In this document: piece by piece, positions 31,547 to 32,884 of the stretch
How the letters are laid out: each line of letters begins with the position of its first letter
How positions within the stretch are numbered: the stretch's first letter is position 1
Assembly (NCBI GenBank): GCA_014382695.1
Contig: JACNJF010000127.1
Location: 1 to 32,884 of the forward strand
Direction of reading: 5' to 3'
Length of the DNA stretch: 32,884 bases
DNA from: Gammaproteobacteria bacterium
GTDB lineage: Bacteria > Pseudomonadota > Gammaproteobacteria > GCA-001735895
Program-made: the position numbers and the translations under genes
Notes under the pieces: generated by a model
What the model was told of the DNA's origin: nothing
The model's database searches: none
Seen by the model: the letters and a program-made list of their open reading frames with translations, nothing else

Positions 31547-32092
31547 ATGCGTTATTCCTTATTTCTGTATCCGCATGTAACGGCCGAGTCTCGCATCATA
31601 AAATCGGAACTGATCGACACTCTGGCGGAGCTGGATTTTTTGCAACGCTCAGAATCATCACAGCAACTCAGCGGTGGACCGCAACTGATGGACTTCATCA
31701 CCTTTCTCGGTTGCTCGCCCGCTCTGGAATCCGCTGAAATCCGTTCGGTAATCTTGCTCCATCAATTCGATCAGATCAACGCACTCGGTGGTGAAGCGAT
31801 AGATGCGATCCGTTATCCGGGCTGTAAACACTTGCTGCGCAATAGCGCTGATTTGATTAGCGATTATCCGGCTTTAACACTATGGATCTGCCCGGAATGT
31901 GGTCAGCAAGGGGCTGTTGAGGATATTAACTGGCGAAAATCGGCTGGCTTTTCAACACTCTTCATCGAAATCAGCCCGATCTTCCCGAAAGAAGCGATAC
32001 CCTCGGATCGGCTGTTAAGCGTGCTGAATGAGACGACTCAATCCAGCTGGCACTGGTTTTATTCTAAAAGCAGTGTACGGCTTGACACATAA
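31547..32092 (+). CDS. hypothetical protein with a CPxC motif
   Basis: A 181-residue soluble protein that I do not recognise. It has no signal peptide or membrane segment. Cysteines at 93 (RYPGCKHLL), 115 and 118 (LWICPECGQQ) could hold a metal or zinc-ribbon-like fold, but a fourth ligand is not obvious. It starts 12 bases after the epimerase stop on the same strand, so the two are probably cotranscribed, although a role in polysaccharide synthesis does not follow from the sequence. The fused-looking middle (GGPQLMDFITFLGCSPAL, HQFDQINALGGEAIDAIRYPG) appears conserved in style and argues for a real protein. Confidence 0.75.
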   Translation: MRYSLFLYPHVTAESRIIKSELIDTLAELDFLQRSESSQQLSGGPQLMDFITFLGCSPALESAEIRSVILLHQFDQINALGGEAIDAIRYPGCKHLLRNSADLISDYPALTLWICPECGQQGAVEDINWRKSAGFSTLFIEISPIFPKEAIPSDRLLSVLNETTQSSWHWFYSKSSVRLDT

Positions 32093-32172
32093 TTATAACC
32101 TTGTAACAAATTGATTATCCCTGTTAACTATTTTTCCGGTATAAATCATAAAACAATCCAGGTGGAGGCAGC

Positions 32173-32601
32173 ATGAGCAAAGCAGAACTAGAACATATAT
32201 CGCCCAAACAGGCTTACGAGATGATCCAGCATGAACCTAATATGGTTTTTGTGGATGTACGCTCAGAGATGGAGTTTCTTTTCATAGGACATCCTGTCGG
32301 TTCAGTGAATATTCCCTGGATCGAAGAACCCGACTGGGAAATCAATCCGCACTTTGTCAGAGATATCCGAAAACTGATACTGGGAGGCGTTATCTGTACG
32401 GAGCAGAGTCGATGTGCACCGATCGTATTAATCTGTAGAAGTGGAAAACGCTCGGCTGAAGCAGGCCAGCTGTTGATCGAATCGAAGTTTAATCGGGTTT
32501 ATAACGTCGATACAGGCTTTGAGGGTGATCTGGATGAAACGCATCATCGCAGCTCTGTAGGTGGCTGGAGACATGATGGTCTGCCCTGGGAACAGTGTTA
32601 A
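32173..32601 (+). CDS. single-domain rhodanese (sulfurtransferase)
   Basis: A 142-residue rhodanese domain protein that carries sulfane sulfur as a cysteine persulfide. The family landmarks are the FVDVRSEMEF strand (residues 26-35), GSVNIPW (43-49) and the active-site loop ICRSGKRS with catalytic C88. There is no signal peptide, so it acts in the cytoplasm. The last 25 residues (ETHHRSSVGGWRHDGLPWEQ) form the common C-terminal GW..DGLPW tail of these proteins. A good GGTGGAGG-type site precedes the ATG. It follows the unknown gene by 80 bases, enough for its own promoter. Confidence 0.92.
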   Translation: MSKAELEHISPKQAYEMIQHEPNMVFVDVRSEMEFLFIGHPVGSVNIPWIEEPDWEINPHFVRDIRKLILGGVICTEQSRCAPIVLICRSGKRSAEAGQLLIESKFNRVYNVDTGFEGDLDETHHRSSVGGWRHDGLPWEQC

Positions 32602-32663
32602 CACCCAGAGCAGACCCTTTAACGGTATATCAGTTAGATTAAAGCGTTAGGAAAACGACTTTA

Positions 32664-32884
32664 TTATCTAGCTGGTGCTGGTGGTGCCTGTGGAGCTGGA
32701 GGAGCGCCATAAGGACCAGGACCATACATTGGAGGCATTGGAGGAGCGCCGTATGGGCCAGGACCGTACATTGGAGGAGCGCCATAAGGACCAGGACCGC
32801 CAGGACCAGGACCGAACATTGGTGGAGCACCATATGGGCCAGGACCGTACATTGGAGGAGCTCCGTATGGGCCATTATTACCAC
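32664..32884 (-). CDS. Pro/Gly/Tyr/Met-rich repeat protein, 5' end beyond the window
   Basis: The last 72 codons of a reverse-strand gene that is open at the right edge. The protein is built almost only of the repeat MYGPGPYGAPP (four variable copies, one with F for Y and one with an inserted GPG), then APQAPPAPAR and TAA. Such tails occur in structural or secreted proteins and in some sulfur-globule envelope proteins of sulfur-oxidising bacteria, which are rich in Gly, Pro and Tyr. The adjoining rhodanese fits that idea weakly. Without the N-terminus no signal peptide can be checked. An overlapping open frame on the same strand has a poorer composition. Confidence 0.7.
   Translation of the reverse strand, partial: GNNGPYGAPPMYGPGPYGAPPMFGPGPGGPGPYGAPPMYGPGPYGAPPMPPMYGPGPYGAPPAPQAPPAPAR

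Noticed and set aside
32639-32884. Alternative reverse-strand frame of 81 codons rich in Leu, Met and Cys
   Set aside because: It is a frame-shifted reading of the Pro/Gly/Tyr repeat gene, which has the regular repeat and is open to the window edge.

Overview
The window is a stretch of bacterial chromosome from a gammaproteobacterium. The order glnE-ilvE-zinc-finger gene, the SohB protease, the FbpABC iron transporter with a Fur box, the CbpA/CbpM pair, and tRNA genes with encoded CCA all fit that class. No ribosomal RNA or ribosomal protein gene is present, so the genus cannot be fixed. A rhodanese gene next to a Pro/Gly/Tyr/Met repeat protein faintly suggests sulfur metabolism; this is inference.

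Left part (1-15.5 kb) is ordinary core genome. It holds the tail of an unknown gene, a cysteine-free Crp/Fnr-type regulator, and a reverse-strand stress cluster (three Hsp20 genes, cbpA, cbpM). Next come the ferric iron ABC transporter fbpA-fbpB-fbpC, with a Fur-like box before fbpA and an intrinsic terminator between fbpA and fbpB, then glnE, ilvE and a CHCC zinc-finger protein. These are followed by about 1 kb that is nearly empty of genes, a GreA/GreB-like factor, an EamA transporter and sohB.

Middle part (15.75-28.6 kb) is a complete type I-F CRISPR-Cas locus, visibly more A+T-rich than its flanks and entirely on the reverse strand: cas1, a BRO-N/DinD-like gene, cas2-3, cas8f, cas5f, cas7f, cas6f, leader, array. 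The array has 55 identical 28-bp repeats and 54 spacers. A block of nine spacers is duplicated in tandem, so 45 spacers are distinct, and a decayed 56th repeat sits at the trailer end. The leader carries a perfect boxA antitermination sequence, a perfect IHF-consensus site and a 16-bp perfect palindrome. The most unusual feature is the 282-residue BRO-N gene locked between cas1 and cas2-3. Its ATG follows the cas1 stop directly and its TGA shares a base with the cas2-3 ATG, so it is probably made together with the adaptation proteins. A perfect 11-bp inverted repeat lies inside it.

Right part (28.6-32.9 kb) starts with a likely transposase remnant before cas1, a sparse A+T-rich spacer, and a truncated hipA-like kinase gene broken by an amber codon. 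It continues with a tRNA-Ala/tRNA-Glu operon with strong promoter and terminator, a nucleotide-sugar epimerase, an unknown protein, a rhodanese, and a repeat-rich protein running off the right edge. The junk between cas1 and the tRNAs suggests the CRISPR locus lies in a zone of past insertion and deletion beside the tRNA operon.
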